A DNA stretch of 36,280 nt from WHSV01 sp050694055 (GTDB lineage Bacteria; Actinomycetota; CADDZG01; WHSQ01). How positions within the stretch are numbered: the stretch's first letter is position 1; each line of letters starts with the position of its first letter. The position numbers and the translations under genes are program-made. The notes below the pieces were generated by a model that saw nothing but the letters and a program-made list of their open reading frames with translations, did not search any database and had not been told where the DNA came from. Positions 21,981 to 30,179 of the stretch are shown in pieces. The stretch lies in the NCBI GenBank assembly GCA_050694055.1, contig JBOGWX010000152.1:1-36280 (forward strand), in the 5' to 3' direction.

Positions 21981-22661
21981 GTGAAGCTCGAACCGATTCA
22001 GCATCTCGTTCGTCCGGCGGCGGGCGACGCCGAGGGCGCGTTCGTTCTGCTCCATGGCCGCGGCGCGGACGCGCGCGATCTCTATCCGTTGTTCGACATC
22101 CTCGATCCCGGACGGCGCCTGGTCGGTCTGTGCCCCCAGGGGCCGCTCGCCCTCCCGCCCGGAGGTGCCCACTGGTACGTGGTGCACCGGGTCGGCTATC
22201 CCGATCCCGAGACCTTCTGGCCGACCTATGGCCGCCTGACCGAATGGCTCGACGGCATCGAGGAACAGTTCGGGGTCGGCATGAACGACACCCTCATGGG
22301 GGGGTTCTCACAGGGCGCGGTCATGACCTACGCGGCCTCGCTCGGCGCAGGGCGACCGCAGCCGGCCGGACTGCTGTGCTTTTCGGGCTTCATGCCGCGC
22401 CTGGAGGGTCTCGAGATCGATCTCACCGAGCGCTCGGGGTTGCCGGTGGCGGTGGGCCACGGCGCCCAGGATCCGGTCATAGGCGTCGAGTTCGGTCGCG
22501 ATGCTCGGTCACGGCTGGAAGCGGCCGGTGTCGCCCTCGTCTATGAGGAATCGCCGATGGGACACAGCATCGACCCAGGCTTTCTCAGGAGACTCGTTTC
22601 ATGGGTGGGCAAGATCGTGGACGGCTTCGGCGATCGAGTTGGGGAGAAGCCCGGAAGCTAG
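21981..22661 (+). CDS. Carboxylesterase/phospholipase family alpha/beta hydrolase
   Basis: A 226-residue cytosolic hydrolase of the carboxylesterase/lysophospholipase group (Abhydrolase_2). The nucleophile Ser110 is in GGFSQGAVM, the acid is Asp164 in HGAQDPVI and the base is His195 in SPMGHSID. The N-terminal LLHGRGADARDL is the oxyanion-hole region. These enzymes cleave short acyl esters; the natural substrate cannot be inferred. GTG 21981 is preferred to TTG 21978 because GGAGG lies six bases before it. It is transcribed away from the pseudogene, with a CRP-type site upstream. Its stop codon overlaps that of the convergent MFS gene inside GCTAGC, so the two genes meet with a four-base overlap. 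Confidence 0.9.
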   Translation: MKLEPIQHLVRPAAGDAEGAFVLLHGRGADARDLYPLFDILDPGRRLVGLCPQGPLALPPGGAHWYVVHRVGYPDPETFWPTYGRLTEWLDGIEEQFGVGMNDTLMGGFSQGAVMTYAASLGAGRPQPAGLLCFSGFMPRLEGLEIDLTERSGLPVAVGHGAQDPVIGVEFGRDARSRLEAAGVALVYEESPMGHSIDPGFLRRLVSWVGKIVDGFGDRVGEKPGS

Positions 22662-24010
22662 CGACGCGTGGCCATGCGGACGGCCGCCCGCAGCTTGCGC
22701 ACGGGGTAGGTACCGCCGAAGCCCGCGGGCGCAGGATCGTCGGGTGTGATCGCATCGCTTTCGTCCAGCTCGACGGCCGTATCCTCGGCCCGAGCCAGCC
22801 TCTCCTTACGCACCACATCGACGGCGTAGGCCGACGCCAGCAAACAGGCGAAACCGCTGATGAAGAATCCTGCGCGCACACCGAAGGTCTCGCCGATCCA
22901 CCCCACGATGGGGCTCCCGATCGGAGTCGAACCCAAGAAGACGACCGAGTACAGGGCCATTACTCGACCGCGCATGGACTCCTTGGCGTTGAGCTGAAGA
23001 GTCGAGTTGGCGGTCGCCACGAAGGCGATGCCCGCCGCACCCATGGGGATGAGGGCGATCATCTCGAGGCTCAACGTGGGAGCGATTCCGGCGATCAGAA
23101 TCAGGACCCCATAGGCCATCGCCGAATAGATGAGGGTCTTGCGGGTTGGCTGTGCCCGGCTTGCGGCGAAGAGCGCACCGAGGACCGTTCCGATACCCAT
23201 CACCGCGGACAGAGCGCCGTAGGTCCCGGCTCCGCCGCCGAACTCCTTCTCGGCCATGACCGGAAGCAAGATGCGGAAGTTGAAGGCGATGGTGCCGATG
23301 ATGGCCATCATGAGCAACGAGGTCCGCAGGATCGGGGTGCTCCAGACGTACAGGAGCCCCTCGCGGAGCTGCCCTTTGGCGCGCTCGACCGGCGCGCCTC
23401 TGTGCAGCTCGGCGGCGTTCATCCTCGTGAGGCTGGCGATGACGGCCGTAAAGGAGATCGCGTTGAGGAAGAAACACCACGCGATGCCGACGCCCGCGAT
23501 CAAGACCCCCGCGATGGCGGGCCCTATGACCCGCGCGGACGTGAACACCGTGCTGTTGAGACCGACGGCGTTCGAGAGCTGATCTTCTCCGACCATCTCT
23601 ATGACGAAGCTCTGTCGTGTCGGAACCTCGATGACGCTGACGACCCCCAGCGCAACGGCCAGGAGATAGATCATCCACAGCTGGACCGCATCGAGGGCGG
23701 TGAGTACTCCGAGGAGTGCAGCGAGCAGCGCCGCCGCGCCCTGTGTGGCGATCAGGATCTTGCGCTTGTCGAAGCGGTCGGCAACGATCCCACCCCACAT
23801 CCCGGCGAGCAGGACGGGCATGAACTGCAGTGCAGTTACGACTCCGAGCGCGAAACCGCTGTTCGTCAACTGATATACCAGCCACATCTGTGCGACAGAT
23901 TGGATCCACGTTCCCGACATGGAGACGATCTGACCGAAGAAATAGAGGCGATAGTTGGGCACGTTCAGCGACGAGAAGGTCCGGCGTGCCACTCGTACTA
24001 CGGGACTCAA
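22658..24010 (-). CDS. MFS exporter (EntS/MFS_3-like), MarR-linked
   Basis: A 450-residue transporter. An N-terminal segment FSSLNVPNYRLYFFGQIVSM leads into about twelve helices, with GIVADRFDKRKIL as the loop 2-3 signature and ALGVVSVIEVPTRQSFVIEM in the middle. This layout (YRLYFFGQ, RFDKRK, PxRQSF) is that of the MFS_3 group, which includes enterobactin and macrolide exporters. The last 60 residues after helix 12 are charged and cytoplasmic. The start is TTG 24010, nine bases after GGAGG; GTG 23992 is an alternative. It begins one base after the marR stop codon, so the pair is an operon and efflux is likely controlled by the MarR protein. The exported compound is unknown. Confidence 0.88.
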   Translation of the reverse strand: MSPVVRVARRTFSSLNVPNYRLYFFGQIVSMSGTWIQSVAQMWLVYQLTNSGFALGVVTALQFMPVLLAGMWGGIVADRFDKRKILIATQGAAALLAALLGVLTALDAVQLWMIYLLAVALGVVSVIEVPTRQSFVIEMVGEDQLSNAVGLNSTVFTSARVIGPAIAGVLIAGVGIAWCFFLNAISFTAVIASLTRMNAAELHRGAPVERAKGQLREGLLYVWSTPILRTSLLMMAIIGTIAFNFRILLPVMAEKEFGGGAGTYGALSAVMGIGTVLGALFAASRAQPTRKTLIYSAMAYGVLILIAGIAPTLSLEMIALIPMGAAGIAFVATANSTLQLNAKESMRGRVMALYSVVFLGSTPIGSPIVGWIGETFGVRAGFFISGFACLLASAYAVDVVRKERLARAEDTAVELDESDAITPDDPAPAGFGGTYPVRKLRAAVRMATRR

Positions 24011-24011
24011 G

Positions 24012-24476
24012 CTAGTTGTCCTCCAAGATCTTCTCTATGACCACGACCGCCGCCTCGAGTCGAGCCACCTCTTCGGGCTCGAGATTGCGAAGCTTGCGGA
24101 CGATGTAGGCGTTCTTGCGCGACCGGTTCCGGGCCATGAGCTTCACTCCGTTACGGCTCAGGCTCAGGCGTTGGATGCGGCGGTCGTCGGGGTCGGGGGT
24201 GCGAGTCACCAGGCCGGCAGCTTCCATCCGTCCGACGATCTTGCTCATGGTCGGAGGTGTGACTCGTTCTGCTTCGGCGAGTTCTCCCAGGGTGACCGGT
24301 TGCCGGTACTCGATATTGGCGAGCGCCGAGAGCATGGACGGCGTGAGATCCGCCTCCGCCTGCTGCCTCAACCTGCGGGCGAGCCGCATGACCGCGAGGC
24401 GCAGCCGGGTAGGGAGCTCCTCGGTGGCGATCGTGGCTCGGTTGTCGATTGATTTAGGGGTCTTCTTAGACATCAC
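24012..24476 (-). CDS. MarR-family transcriptional regulator
   Basis: A 154-residue winged-helix repressor. The DNA-binding core is LTPSMLSALANIEYR, VTLGELAEAERVTPPTMSKI, VGRMEAAGLVTRTPDPDDRR and IQRLSLSRNGVKLM; the DxRR wing is intact. Flanking helices (RLAVMRLARRLRQQAE and the C-terminal EEVARLEAAVVVIEKIL) form the dimer interface. It lies directly upstream of the MFS exporter gene, and its own promoter carries overlapping palindromes, so negative autoregulation relieved by an exporter substrate is the expected circuit. Two start codons are adjacent: GTG 24476 is exactly six bases after TAGTTT, while ATG 24473 is nine. No Shine-Dalgarno is present, so leaderless translation from the GTG is favoured. 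Confidence 0.92.
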   Translation of the reverse strand: MMSKKTPKSIDNRATIATEELPTRLRLAVMRLARRLRQQAEADLTPSMLSALANIEYRQPVTLGELAEAERVTPPTMSKIVGRMEAAGLVTRTPDPDDRRIQRLSLSRNGVKLMARNRSRKNAYIVRKLRNLEPEEVARLEAAVVVIEKILEDN

Positions 24477-24509
24477 TTAGTCAAACTAATTAGTTAGGCG
24501 AAATATTTC
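24477..24509. promoter_or_regulatory. marR operator/promoter: overlapping AT-rich palindromes
   Basis: TTAGT-CAA-ACTAA (24477-24489) and ACTAATTAGT (24485-24494) share the middle half-site, giving three TTAGT/ACTAA half-sites in 18 bases. A further perfect palindrome, GAAATATTTC, sits at 24500-24509. The block begins at the base before the marR start codon and contains the minus-strand -10 candidate TAGTTT (24483-24488). MarR dimers bind such 10-18 bp palindromes, so autorepression is likely. It is by far the most AT-rich patch nearby. Confidence 0.65.
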
Positions 24510-24521
24510 CACCCCCCTTTC

Positions 24522-25754
24522 CTACGAGCGCTTGCGGGCGTTCAGTTCGTCAAAGAGGTCCGCGTATTGCTGGGCCACCGCCGCCGGTGACGCCCATTGC
24601 TCGACGAACGCTCGGCCCCCGGCCCCCATGGCGTCCAGCTCGTTTTTTCGCTCGAACAACGAGCGGACCGCCTTGGTGAAGGCCTCCGAATCCTCCGGCG
24701 GTACCGCGATTCCGGCGCCCGCCCGTGCGACCATACGCGCGACCTCGCTGCCGGAATCGACGCTCGCGACCAGAGGTCGTCCGGCCGCCAGAATCGAATA
24801 GGTCTTCGACGGCACGCTCGAACGAGCCAGGCCTCGCTTCAAAGGAACGAGATGGACGTCGGCCGCGGCGAGGACCTCCGGGAGACGACCGGCGGGCTGC
24901 ATATCGACGAAGACCACGTTGGGCAGCCCTCTTGCGCGCCGTTCGAGCCCGGCCCTCGCCGCACCTCCTCCGTTGATCACGAACACCATCTCTGGTTCGT
25001 GGGCCAAGGCTGCGGCGGCATCCAGGACGAGATCCAGCGATTGCGACAGGCCGACGTTACCCGCGTACATCACCACGAATTTGCCCTCCATCCCGTATTG
25101 CCTCCGGTAGGAGTTATCTTGTTCGCCGGGTTTGATCCACTCCGTGTCGACGAAGTTCGGGATGACGCGCACCTTCGAGGAATCGTCCATGCGCTCCGAG
25201 ATGTTGTCCTTGAGGTCGTCGCTCAACACGGTGACCGCTTCGGCGCGCGCGTAGCAGAGCCTCTCGAGGCGGCGAGAGGCGGCCACGAGGCGCGCGTTCG
25301 TCAACACTCCGAGTTCGACGGCGACGTCCGGATAGACATCTTGAATGTTGAACACCAGGGGAGCTCGCCGTCGTCGCGCGATCGTCCAGCCGGTCAAGCC
25401 GAGGGTCAACGGTGGTGAGACGGCCAGCACACCGTCCACCGGCTCGCCCCTAGCGCCCAAGATGGCGGACGCCACACTAAAGCCGGCAAACGAGGCTGCG
25501 CGCCGAGCGATGTTGCGCTTGTCGGTGGTCGGAAACGGGTGCACGCGCACGATCCGTCCCCACGGAGTGTCCTCGTACCGCACGAGCTTGCCCTGGTAGT
25601 CCGGCTCGATCCGGTGGTCGCGATACCAGGGGAGAGAAGTGATCACCTCGATGCGATGGTCCTGGGCGATGAGCTCGTGGGTAATGCGCGTCACGACTTC
25701 GCCCGTGGGGGCAACGTCGGGCACGAAGTGGGGTGTCACCACGATCAATCTCAC
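24522..25754 (-). CDS. Glycosyltransferase family 4 (WbuB/WbnE-like)
   Basis: A 410-residue GT-B glycosyltransferase. The N-terminal acceptor domain opens with LIVVTPHFVPDVAPTGEVVT and contains PPLTLGLTGW and FNIQDVYPDVAVELG, typical of L-fucosamine/N-acetyl sugar transferases of the WbuB type. The C-terminal donor domain has VMYAGNVGLSQSLDLVLDAA, then AADVHLVPLKRG and SVPSKTYSILAAGRPLVAS in place of the usual ExxxxxxxE loop. It is probably peripheral at the membrane and adds one sugar to a lipid-linked glycan. GTG 25754 is chosen: it overlaps the stop of the preceding glycosyltransferase gene as GTGA, and the 50 residues upstream in the open frame are unlike the family. Last gene of a three-glycosyltransferase operon. 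Confidence 0.88.
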   Translation of the reverse strand: MRLIVVTPHFVPDVAPTGEVVTRITHELIAQDHRIEVITSLPWYRDHRIEPDYQGKLVRYEDTPWGRIVRVHPFPTTDKRNIARRAASFAGFSVASAILGARGEPVDGVLAVSPPLTLGLTGWTIARRRRAPLVFNIQDVYPDVAVELGVLTNARLVAASRRLERLCYARAEAVTVLSDDLKDNISERMDDSSKVRVIPNFVDTEWIKPGEQDNSYRRQYGMEGKFVVMYAGNVGLSQSLDLVLDAAAALAHEPEMVFVINGGGAARAGLERRARGLPNVVFVDMQPAGRLPEVLAAADVHLVPLKRGLARSSVPSKTYSILAAGRPLVASVDSGSEVARMVARAGAGIAVPPEDSEAFTKAVRSLFERKNELDAMGAGGRAFVEQWASPAAVAQQYADLFDELNARKRS

Positions 25755-26875
25755 AGAGTGGTCCCCAGCGCGTGACGGTAGGAGTCCTCGAGGACATCGG
25801 CGGCGCGGCTCCAGGTGAACTCCGTGGCTCGCCTGAGGCCGGCTTCTGCAAGCTCGTCGCGCTGTTCGTTCTCGGTCAGCAGGTAGGTCATTGCGTGCGC
25901 CCACTGATCGGAGTTGTCGGGAGAGACGAGATAGCCGGCGTCCTCGACCACCTCGGGCAACGCAGTTGCGTCCGCGGCGACTACGGGGCAGCGGCGCGCC
26001 ATAGCCTCTAGAACCGGTGCTCCGAAGCCCTCGAAGCGCGAGGGGAAAGTCATGGCGACCGCCTCCACGTAGAGCGCATCGAGATCTCCGCTGGGGATGT
26101 ATCCGAGTCGGAGCACCTTCTCGCTGATGCCCAGTTTCGTGACCTCTTTGGCGATGCGCACCTCCATCGATCCCTTGGCCCCCGTGAGGACCAGCATGGT
26201 GTCGGGATAGTGCTCGAGGACCCTTGCGAACGCCTCGATCAGGACGAGATGGTTCTTGTGAGGATAGGTGATCGCCGGATAGAGAAAGAAGCGGCCGGCG
26301 ATTCCATAACGATCTCGCACGTCACTCGAGGCTTTGAGCATACGCGGCGAGATGCCGTGCGGCACCACCACCACGATGCTGGGATCGATGTTGAGGCGTT
26401 CGATCACGGTGCGCCGCGAGAACTCGGATGGAGTCAGGACCAACCTTGCAACCTCGGCCGAGCGCGGCACCATCGACTTGAGGTACGAGAGCTTCGGCTT
26501 GGTGAAGTACTCGGGGTAGTAGAGGTATTGGAGGTCGTGAATGGTCAGTACCGAGCGCGCGGTTCGTATCATCGGAACGGTCCCTCCTGCGTGGTGCAAC
26601 AGGTCGATGTGCCGGCGCCGGCACTGCGCCGCCAGCCACGAGTTTTCGCCTGCGATCCGAAACGACTTCCAGTTCCCCGACACGGGCGCATAGGCGATCT
26701 TGAACGACTTTGCCAGCTCGGGATGGGCGTCGGAGAACTGAGGCAGGGCGAAGAGCGTGTAGTCGAGCTCGGAAGAACGCTCGACGAGCCCGTGAAGCAG
26801 TCGCGTCGTATAGGTCTCGGAGCCCCCCACGACGCCCGGGACCAACCACAGCAAGTTGATGCCTACCTTTGGCAT
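25751..26875 (-). CDS. Glycosyltransferase family 4 (GT1 domain)
   Basis: A 374-residue GT-B enzyme. It starts VGINLLWLVPGVVGGSETYT, with the glycine-rich acceptor loop. HHAGGTVPM and TIHDLQYLYYPEYF follow in the N-terminal half. The donor half contains YPAITYPHKNHLVLIEAFA, LGYIPSGDLDALYVEAVAMT and the retaining-enzyme loop PSRFEGFGAPVLEAMA. The pattern is that of mannosyl/rhamnosyl-type transferases of polysaccharide clusters; donor and linkage are unknown. ATG 26875 has GAGAGGCGGC before it and overlaps the preceding gene by 13 bases. The frame open to 26923 is ignored because its residues are not family-like. Middle gene of the leftward operon. Confidence 0.9.
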   Translation of the reverse strand: MPKVGINLLWLVPGVVGGSETYTTRLLHGLVERSSELDYTLFALPQFSDAHPELAKSFKIAYAPVSGNWKSFRIAGENSWLAAQCRRRHIDLLHHAGGTVPMIRTARSVLTIHDLQYLYYPEYFTKPKLSYLKSMVPRSAEVARLVLTPSEFSRRTVIERLNIDPSIVVVVPHGISPRMLKASSDVRDRYGIAGRFFLYPAITYPHKNHLVLIEAFARVLEHYPDTMLVLTGAKGSMEVRIAKEVTKLGISEKVLRLGYIPSGDLDALYVEAVAMTFPSRFEGFGAPVLEAMARRCPVVAADATALPEVVEDAGYLVSPDNSDQWAHAMTYLLTENEQRDELAEAGLRRATEFTWSRAADVLEDSYRHALGTTL

Positions 26876-27969
26876 GCCGCCTCTCTGTAGGCCGCGACGG
26901 TGGTCTCGGCGGCCCTGGCCCACGAGTACGTCGCCGCGCGTTTCCTGCCACTCTCGGCGAGCTGCGCTGAGAGGCGTGCGTCGCCGAGCACGCGACCGAT
27001 GGCCTCGGCGATGGAGGTGTCGTCGTGAGGATCGACGAGCAGGCCCGCCCCCTCGGCCACCTCTTCGGTCGATGTGCCTCGTGAGGTCACCACCGGCGTA
27101 CCCTGCGCCATCGCCTCGAGCACCGGCAACCCGAACCCCTCGGTGAAGCTGGGATAACAGAAGACCGTCGCTCCGGCATAGATGGGCGCGAGGTCTTTCT
27201 GCGGCAGGAATCCCAGCATCTTTATCCGGTCACGGGCGGCGCCGATGTGCTCGTCCAGATCTTCGTTCCACCCCTGGGGGCCGACCAGCACCAGGTCCAG
27301 GTCGGAATCAACCTTCGCCCACGCGCGCAGCAATCCGGGCAGGTTCTTTCGTGGCTCGACGGTGCCGGTCCACAGCAGGTAGTCCCGGTCGAGACCGTGA
27401 CGCAGGCGCACGCGGCGGACCTCGTCGGGGGAGACCGGCCGAGCCTCCACTCCGTGGGCTACGAGCCGCAGACGGGGTTCGTCGAAGCCGGCGGCGAGGC
27501 AGTCTCTGATGGTGGCCCTCGAGGGACACAGGACGAGGTCCGCGTCCTCGAGCGCGAGCTCGAGCCCCCGGCGGAAGAAGGAATTGCCCCTCCGGGTGAA
27601 ATGAGCGGGGTCCCGCAGAAAGGCAAGGTCGTGAATCGTAAGGAGCAGGGGGACGGAGCGAGGCGGGACCGGCATCGCGGTGGCGTGAACCACATCGATC
27701 GCTCCGGTAGCGCGCTCGAGGGGCGGCCGGCGCAGACGGTGCCACGACTCGTACAGAGCAAGGCGCGGCAGGGGAAGTTGCGCCACCGCGATCGGGGGAC
27801 GCCACGCCTCGGCCGGCGGCCGGAGGTGCCGGGCCGCCACGCCGATTAGCTCGATATCGCTCCTGCGGGCCAGCGCCCGGGTCAGTTCCAGGGTTGCGAC
27901 GGCGGTGCCGCCGGGGACGCGATGCCAGCATTGCTCGAAGGTCAGCGCCGCACGTAGCCCATCGGTCAT
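26863..27969 (-). CDS. Glycosyltransferase family 4 (GT1 domain)
   Basis: A 368-residue GT-B enzyme. The N-terminal domain has ALTFEQCWHRVPGGTAVATL, then DVVHATAMPVPPR and LTIHDLAFLRDPAHFTRRG. The C-terminal domain has LWTGTVEPRKNLPGLLRAWA, MLGFLPQKDLAPIYAGATVF, the PSFTEGFGLPVLEAMAQGTP nucleotide-sugar loop and GAGLLVDPHDDTSIAEAI. It closely resembles the glycosyltransferase at 29041 (TVEPRKNLP versus TTEPRKNLP, and the EGFGLPxLEAM loop), so the two are probably paralogues. ATG 27969 is chosen; the nearest purine-rich stretch is far upstream, so the ribosome-binding site is poor. First gene of the leftward operon, divergent from the fucose-synthase-like gene with 91 bases between. Confidence 0.9.
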   Translation of the reverse strand: MTDGLRAALTFEQCWHRVPGGTAVATLELTRALARRSDIELIGVAARHLRPPAEAWRPPIAVAQLPLPRLALYESWHRLRRPPLERATGAIDVVHATAMPVPPRSVPLLLTIHDLAFLRDPAHFTRRGNSFFRRGLELALEDADLVLCPSRATIRDCLAAGFDEPRLRLVAHGVEARPVSPDEVRRVRLRHGLDRDYLLWTGTVEPRKNLPGLLRAWAKVDSDLDLVLVGPQGWNEDLDEHIGAARDRIKMLGFLPQKDLAPIYAGATVFCYPSFTEGFGLPVLEAMAQGTPVVTSRGTSTEEVAEGAGLLVDPHDDTSIAEAIGRVLGDARLSAQLAESGRKRAATYSWARAAETTVAAYREAACQR

Positions 27970-28047
27970 GGCGGAATTGTTCCACGGTCCTCCGAGGCCG
28001 GCGAAACGTGATCCGAGAATTTCAGGAGGAGAGTTCGGGCGCGCTCG

Positions 28048-28053
28048 TAAGAT
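28048..28053 (+). promoter_or_regulatory. Candidate -10 box (TAAGAT) of the fucose-synthase-like gene
   Basis: TAAGAT is followed by seven bases and ATG 28061. The purine-rich AGGAGGAGAG at 28024-28033 is about 28 bases from that ATG, too far to act as its ribosome-binding site, which supports leaderless expression. The first in-frame ATG (28052) lies inside the hexamer itself. Confidence 0.4.
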
Positions 28054-28060
28054 GCACCTT

Positions 28061-29023
28061 ATGAGCGTCGATCTTGCGGGCACGCGGGTGCTGGTCACGG
28101 GTGGAGCGGGTTTCCTGGGCTCGGCCGTGTGCCGGGTGCTGTCCGCACGAGGCGCAACCGACGTCGTCGTAGCTCGCAGCCGCGACTACGACCTCACCGA
28201 CGCAGGGGGTGCAGCGAGGCTCTTCGACGAGGTCCGGCCGGATCTCGTGATCCATCTCGCCGCCCGCGTCGGCGGCATCGGCGCCAACCTGGACCACCCC
28301 GCCGAGATCTACCTCTCCAACCTGCTCATGGGCACCTACGTCATCGAACAGGCCCGCCGCACGGAGGTCGCCAAGACCGTGCTCGTGGGAACGATCTGCA
28401 GCTATCCGAAGTTCACGCCCGTCCCCTTCGCGGAGAAATCGCTGTGGGACGGCTACCCCGAGGAGACCAATGCTCCTTACGGAGTGGCGAAGAAGGCGTT
28501 GCTGGTGCATGCCCAGGCGAACCGCGCTCAGTACGGGCAGAATTGCATCTACCTCCTGCCGGCCAATCTCTACGGCCCCGGCGACAAGTTCAACGAGTCG
28601 GTGAGTCACGTGATCCCCGCACTGGTCAGGAGGTTCGTGAAGGCCGTTCAAACGGGGGAGCAGCAGGTGGAGGTCTGGGGCACCGGGACCGCGACGCGCG
28701 AGTTTCTCTTCGTAGAGGACGCAGCCGAGGGCATCGTCGCTGCGACGCAGCATTACGACGGGGCGGCGCCGGTCAACCTCGGAACGAACGAAGAGATTTC
28801 GATCAAAGAGCTCGCCGAGATGATCGCCAAGCTCGTGGGTTTCACAGGTGACCTGAAGTGGGACACCGGCCGGCCCGACGGCCAGCCGCGCCGGCGCGTC
28901 GACGCGACCAAGGCCCGGGAGCTGTTCGGCTTCGAGGCGCGCATGCCTCTCGAGGAGGGCCTGCGCCGCACCATTGATTACTACCTGGCCCATCCAGACG
29001 AGGCCGAACGAGCGACGTTCTAG
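28061..29023 (+). CDS. NAD(P)-dependent epimerase/reductase, GDP-L-fucose synthase type
   Basis: A 320-residue extended short-chain dehydrogenase. The Rossmann motif TGGAGFLGSAV is near 13-23. Family-specific segments are LAARVGGIGANLDHPAEIY, the catalytic Ser114 in GTICSYPKF, Tyr140 and Lys144 in APYGVAKKALL, and LLPANLYGPGDKFN. The C-terminal half has WGTGTATREFLFVEDAAEGI. GDP-L-fucose synthase converts GDP-4-keto-6-deoxymannose to GDP-L-fucose by 3,5-epimerisation and 4-reduction. The GDP-mannose 4,6-dehydratase that would supply its substrate is not in the window, although a possible mannose-1-phosphate guanylyltransferase is at 32144. A related 4-keto-sugar reductase is therefore an alternative. 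It begins the rightward glycan operon; the next gene starts 17 bases after its stop. Confidence 0.85.
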   Translation: MSVDLAGTRVLVTGGAGFLGSAVCRVLSARGATDVVVARSRDYDLTDAGGAARLFDEVRPDLVIHLAARVGGIGANLDHPAEIYLSNLLMGTYVIEQARRTEVAKTVLVGTICSYPKFTPVPFAEKSLWDGYPEETNAPYGVAKKALLVHAQANRAQYGQNCIYLLPANLYGPGDKFNESVSHVIPALVRRFVKAVQTGEQQVEVWGTGTATREFLFVEDAAEGIVAATQHYDGAAPVNLGTNEEISIKELAEMIAKLVGFTGDLKWDTGRPDGQPRRRVDATKARELFGFEARMPLEEGLRRTIDYYLAHPDEAERATF

Positions 29024-29040
29024 ATGAAGCTCCGCTGACG

Positions 29041-30105
29041 ATGCGGGTCGCGCTTGACTGCGCTCCGCTGCTTCGCCCGCCGTCCAGCATCGGTCGCTAC
29101 GTGCGCGAGCTCGGCCGTTCGCTCGAGGCCCAAGGGGTCGAACTCGTGCGGTACGCGGTGGCTTTGAGGGGGCCGGCCCCGGAGTCGCTCAAGCGGCTGA
29201 GAGTGCCGGAGAGGATCGCTCAGCTTTCATGGATACGCTTCGGGAAACCGGCGATCGAGTCGCTCGTCGGCCGCGTCGGCGTCGTGCACGCGACCAACTT
29301 CGTGCTTCCCGCTCTCGACCGGACGCCCGGTGCGGTGACGGTGCACGATCTCTCGTTTCTGCGGGACGACGGCTCCCCCGGCCGAGAGCGACTGGGGCAG
29401 CTCGTTCCCTGGTCGCTCGATCGAGCAGCGGCGGTGATCTGCCCGACCCGGGCCGTCGCCGATGAGATCGCCGAGCACTACGGCGTCGATGGGGATCGTC
29501 TCGTGGTGGCTCACGAGGGCATCGCCCCCCATTTCTTCGGCGCCGGACGGCTCGGCGAGCTGGCGCTCGGCCGGATGGGCATTCCCGGTCCCTTCGTGAT
29601 GGCGCTCGGCACCACCGAGCCCCGCAAGAATCTGCCTCGCCTGCTCGAGGCCTGGAACGAGCTGCGCGGTGATCTCGACGGATGGCGGCTGGTGATCGCG
29701 GGGCCACAACGGTGGGGCGCACAGCTACCCGAGACCGAGGGCGTGCTGCTCCTCGGTCGGGTGCCGGACGAGACTCTGCCCGGCCTGCTGGCGGCTGCCG
29801 AGATCTTCTGCTTCCCGTCGCGCTACGAGGGCTTCGGCCTGCCTGCGCTCGAGGCGATGGCGGCGGGCACTCCGGCCGTGGTGGGAGACTATCCGGCGGC
29901 GTCCGAGGTACTGGGAGATGCGGCCGTGCTGGTCGATCCGCTGAGCACGGACTCACTCGCCGAGGCCCTTAGGATGCTCGCGACCGATGCCGATGCTAGA
30001 AAGAGGTTGGCAATGAGGGGGCGAGCTCGGGCGCTCGGTTTCACCTGGGATCGCACTGCAGGTGCCACGCTGGCCGCCTACCGGGTCGCCCGAGGAAGCT
30101 CGTAA
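29041..30105 (+). CDS. Glycosyltransferase family 4 (GT1 domain)
   Basis: A 354-residue GT-B enzyme. It opens MRVALDCAPLLRPPSSIGRY, followed by VVHATNFVLPALDRTPGAVT and VHDLSFLRDDGSPGRER. The donor domain contains MALGTTEPRKNLPRLLEAWN, LLLGRVPDETLPGLLAAAEI, PSRYEGFGLPALEAMAAGTP and GDAAVLVDPLSTDSLAEALR. The conserved Glu pair of retaining GT4 enzymes is present in the EGFGLPALE loop. It resembles the gene at 26863. Donor sugar unknown; GDP-fucose or GDP-mannose would fit the neighbours. No Shine-Dalgarno is obvious before ATG 29041, so coupling to the upstream gene is likely. Its stop codon TAA overlaps an ATG at 30105 that is probably not used by the following gene. Confidence 0.9.
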   Translation: MRVALDCAPLLRPPSSIGRYVRELGRSLEAQGVELVRYAVALRGPAPESLKRLRVPERIAQLSWIRFGKPAIESLVGRVGVVHATNFVLPALDRTPGAVTVHDLSFLRDDGSPGRERLGQLVPWSLDRAAAVICPTRAVADEIAEHYGVDGDRLVVAHEGIAPHFFGAGRLGELALGRMGIPGPFVMALGTTEPRKNLPRLLEAWNELRGDLDGWRLVIAGPQRWGAQLPETEGVLLLGRVPDETLPGLLAAAEIFCFPSRYEGFGLPALEAMAAGTPAVVGDYPAASEVLGDAAVLVDPLSTDSLAEALRMLATDADARKRLAMRGRARALGFTWDRTAGATLAAYRVARGSS

Positions 30106-30179
30106 TGCTCGGTTCGATGTTGAGGGAGTGCTCAAGATTGCGTATGGCCGTTTTGTGTGATTCAGGAGAACATAGGGAC

